Of a stretch of 64,000 bases of DNA, positions 61,566-64,000 are shown in pieces. How positions within the stretch are numbered: the stretch's first letter is position 1; the number at the start of each line of letters is the position of its first letter. This DNA is from Zygnema cylindricum (taxonomy: Eukaryota; Streptophyta; Zygnematophyceae; Zygnematales; Zygnemataceae): the NCBI GenBank assembly GCA_037447655.1, contig JBBHKE010000176.1, positions 248,001 through 312,000 of the forward strand, in the 5' to 3' direction. A program made the position numbers and the translations under genes. The notes beneath the pieces are model-generated. The model did not search any database. It was given only the letters and a program-made list of their open reading frames with translations, and was not told the origin of the DNA.

Positions 61566-64000
61566 TAAGAGGAATTGTTACCTAAATTACACAAACAATT
61601 AGCGATAACAAAAATTGTTACCTAAATTACACAAACAGTTAGCGATAACAGGAATTGTTACCTAAATTACAAAAACTGTTAGCGATAACAATAATTGTTA
61701 CCTAAATTACACAAACAGATTGCGCTAACATGAATTGTTACCTAAATTACACAAACTATTAGCGATGAGAAGAATTGTTACCTAAATTACACAAACTGTT
61801 AGCGATAACACGAATTCTTACCTAAATTACACAAACAATTAGCAATAACAGGAATTGTTACCTAAATTACACAAACTATTAGAAATAACAAAAATTGTTA
61901 CCTAAATTACATAAACTATTAGCGATAACAGGAACTGTAACCTAAATGACAAAAACAATTAGTGATAACGGGAAAATTACCTTAATTAGACAAACTGTTA
62001 GCGATAAAAGGAATTGTGACCTAAATTACAGAAACAGTTAGCGATAACAGGAATTGTTATCTAAATTACACAAATTGTTAGAAATAACAAAAATTGTTAC
62101 CTAAATTACATAAACTATTAGCGATAACAGGAACTGTAACCGAAATGACAGAAACAATTAGTGATAACGGGAAAATTACCTTAATTAGACAAACTGTTAG
62201 CGATAAAATGAATTGTGACCTAAATTACAGAAACAGTTAGCAATAACAGGAATTGTTATCTAAATTACACAAATTGTTAGCGATAACATGAATTCTAATC
62301 TAAATTACACAAACTATTAGCGATAACAGAAATTGTTATCTAAATTACACAAACTATTAGCGATAAAAATAATTGTTACCTAAATTACACAAACAGTTAG
62401 CGATAACAAAAATTGTTACCTAAATTACAAAAACAGTTTGCTCTAACATGAATTGTTACCTAAATTACACAAAATATTAACGATAACAAGAATTGTTACC
62501 TAAATTACACAAACAGTTAGCGATAACGAAATTGTTACCTAAATTACACAAACTGTTAGCGATAACAAGAATTGTTACCTAAATTACACAAACAGTTAGC
62601 GATAACAAGAATTGTTACCTAAATTACACAAACAGTTAGCGATAACAGGAATTGTTACCGAAATTACACAAACAGTTTGCTCTAACATGAATTGTTACCT
62701 AAATTACACAAAATATTAACGATAACAAGAATTGTTACCTAAATTACACAAACAGTTAGCGATAACGAAATTGTTACCGAAATTACACAAACTGTTAGCG
62801 ATAACAAGAATTGTTACCTAAATTACACAAACAATTAGCGATAACACGAATTGTTACCTTAATTAGACAAACTCATAGCGATAACAATAATTGTTACCTA
62901 AATTACAGAAACATTTAGCGATAACAGGAATTGTTACCTAAATTACACAAACTGTTAGCGATAACAAGAATTGTTACCGAAATTACAGAAACAGTTTGCT
63001 CTATCATGAATTGTTACCTAAATTACACAAAATATTAGCGATAAAAAGAAAGTTACCTAAATTACACAAACAGTTAGCGATAACAAGAATTGTTACCTAA
63101 ATTACACAAACTGTTAGCGATAACAATGATTGTTACCTAAATTACACAAACAGTTAGCGATAAAAAGAATTGTTACCTAAATTACACAAACTATTAGCGA
63201 TAACACGAATTGTTACCTTAATTAGACAAACTCATAGCGATAACAAGAATTGTTACCGAAATTACACAAACAGTTTGCTCTAACATAAATTGTTACCTAA
63301 ATTACACAAAATATTAGCGATAACAAGAATTGTTACCTAAATTACACAAACAGTTAGCGATAACAAGAATTGTTATCTAAATTACACAAACTGTTAGCGA
63401 TAACATGAATTGTAATCTAAATTACACAAACAGTTAGCGATAACATGAATTGTTACCTAAATTACACAAACACTTAGCAATAACAAGAATTGTTACCTAA
63501 ATTACACAAACAGTTAGCGATAACACGAATTGTTACCTAAATTACACAAACTGTTAGCGATAACAAGAATTGTTACCTAAATTACACAAACTGTTAGCGA
63601 TAATAGGAATTGCTACCTAAATTACACTTATTGTTAGCGATAACAAGAATTGTTACCTAAATTACACAAACTATTAGCAATAACAGAAATTGTTACCTAA
63701 ATTACACAAACAATTAGCGATAACAAGAATTGTTTCCTAAATTACACAAACAGTTAGCGATAACAGGAAACGTTACCGACATTACACAAACAATTTGCTC
63801 TAACATTGTTATCTAAATTACACAAAATATTAGCGATAACAAGAATTGTTACCTAAATTACACAAACAGTTAGCGATAACGAAATTGTTACCTAAATTAC
63901 ACAAACTATTAGCGATAACAAGAATTGTTACCTAAATTACACAAACAGTTAGCGATAACAAGAATTGTTACCTAAATTACACAAACTATTAGCGATAACA
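61361..64000 (+). repeat. Main satellite array, right end of window
   Basis: The array returns to the usual CCTAAATTACAC monomer and leaves the window mid-array. Local young duplications are frequent: GAACTGTAACC, GATAACGGGAAAATTACC and GATAAA(A/T)GAATTGTGACC recur at 61932 and 62131 (199 bases), with an older copy near 60061. TTTGCTCTAACATG, AAAATATTAACG and the 39-base monomer GATAACGAAATTG recur at 62441 and 62680 (239 bases). ATTAGACAAACTCATAG recurs at 62862 and 63221 (359 bases). No gene or foreign insertion is visible. Confidence 0.95.
62420..62838 (+). repeat. 6-monomer (239-base) tandem unit, two copies
   Basis: The series TTTGCTCTAACATG, AAAATATTAACGATAAC, a 39-base monomer with GATAACGAAATTG and ACTGTTAGCG lies at 62420-62600 and again 239 bases on. 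The missing base in the short monomer is shared, so the step is 239 and not 240. Confidence 0.9.

Noticed and set aside
1-64000. CRISPR array
   Set aside because: The whole 40-base unit repeats; there are no unique spacers between short repeats, no leader and no cas genes.
1-64000. Protein with short tandem repeats
   Set aside because: A 40-base period shifts the frame at every monomer and the monomer has stops on both strands (TAG and TAA in TTAGCGATAAC, and CCTAA).
1-64000. Telomeric repeat (TTAGGG-like words)
   Set aside because: TTAGGGATAAC occurs only as a point variant of TTAGCGATAAC within 40-base monomers, never as a short tandem array.
1-64000. CENP-B box
   Set aside because: No monomer contains a TTCG...CGGGA-type motif; the conserved GCGATAAC and TTGTTACC boxes do not resemble it.

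Overview
This window is non-coding satellite DNA. Apart from about 540 bases near the left end it is one uninterrupted head-to-tail array of a 40-bp monomer, roughly 1,600 copies, all in the same orientation. Neither edge of the array lies inside the window. I find no credible protein gene, tRNA, rRNA, transposon or promoter. The monomer is AT-rich (about 30% GC in the consensus), carries stop codons on both strands, and has a period that is not a multiple of three, so long reading frames cannot form. Such an array points to a eukaryotic nuclear chromosome, most likely centromeric, pericentromeric or another heterochromatic block. The sequence alone does not identify the species. The run of 10 N shows it comes from a scaffolded assembly.

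Monomer. A clean example is 36481-36520. Numbering from TTAGCG as position 1, the backbone blocks are GCGATAAC (4-11), AATTGTTACCTAA (15-27) and ATTACACAAAC (28-38). Variation concentrates at positions 39-40 (just before TTAG) and 13-14 (just after GATAACA). The plus strand is A-rich (18 A against 10 T in the consensus). The single CpG of the monomer (GCGAT) often appears as GCAAT or GTGAT, the pattern expected of methyl-CpG decay.

Layout. 1-2409 and 2669-4936: main satellite in two diverged copies of the same higher-order block, separated by a degenerate GC-rich stretch (2410-2668). 4937-4946: assembly gap. 4947-5215: a second 40-bp satellite (here satellite B) with a different sequence. 5216-6520: main array rich in a GCGCTAAC/CTTAC sub-family. 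6521-34190: typical array built from many higher-order repeats (units of 5, 8-9, 12, 17, 19, 22, 27, 33 and more monomers). 34191-37573: a homogenised core of near-consensus monomers, in strict 40-bp register for its last 1.9 kb. 37574-45430: typical array with roughly 0.84 and 1.1 kb higher-order units. 45431-61360: the GCGCTAAC/CTTAC sub-family returns, in large duplicated blocks that share diagnostic small deletions. 61361-64000: typical array with young local duplications.

Nothing here forms a gene system. The interest lies in array evolution: recurrent creation of perfect short palindromes by single substitutions, a co-existing 40-bp satellite, nested duplications that share indels, a homogenised centre with more diverged flanks, and two stretches that may be assembly artefacts.
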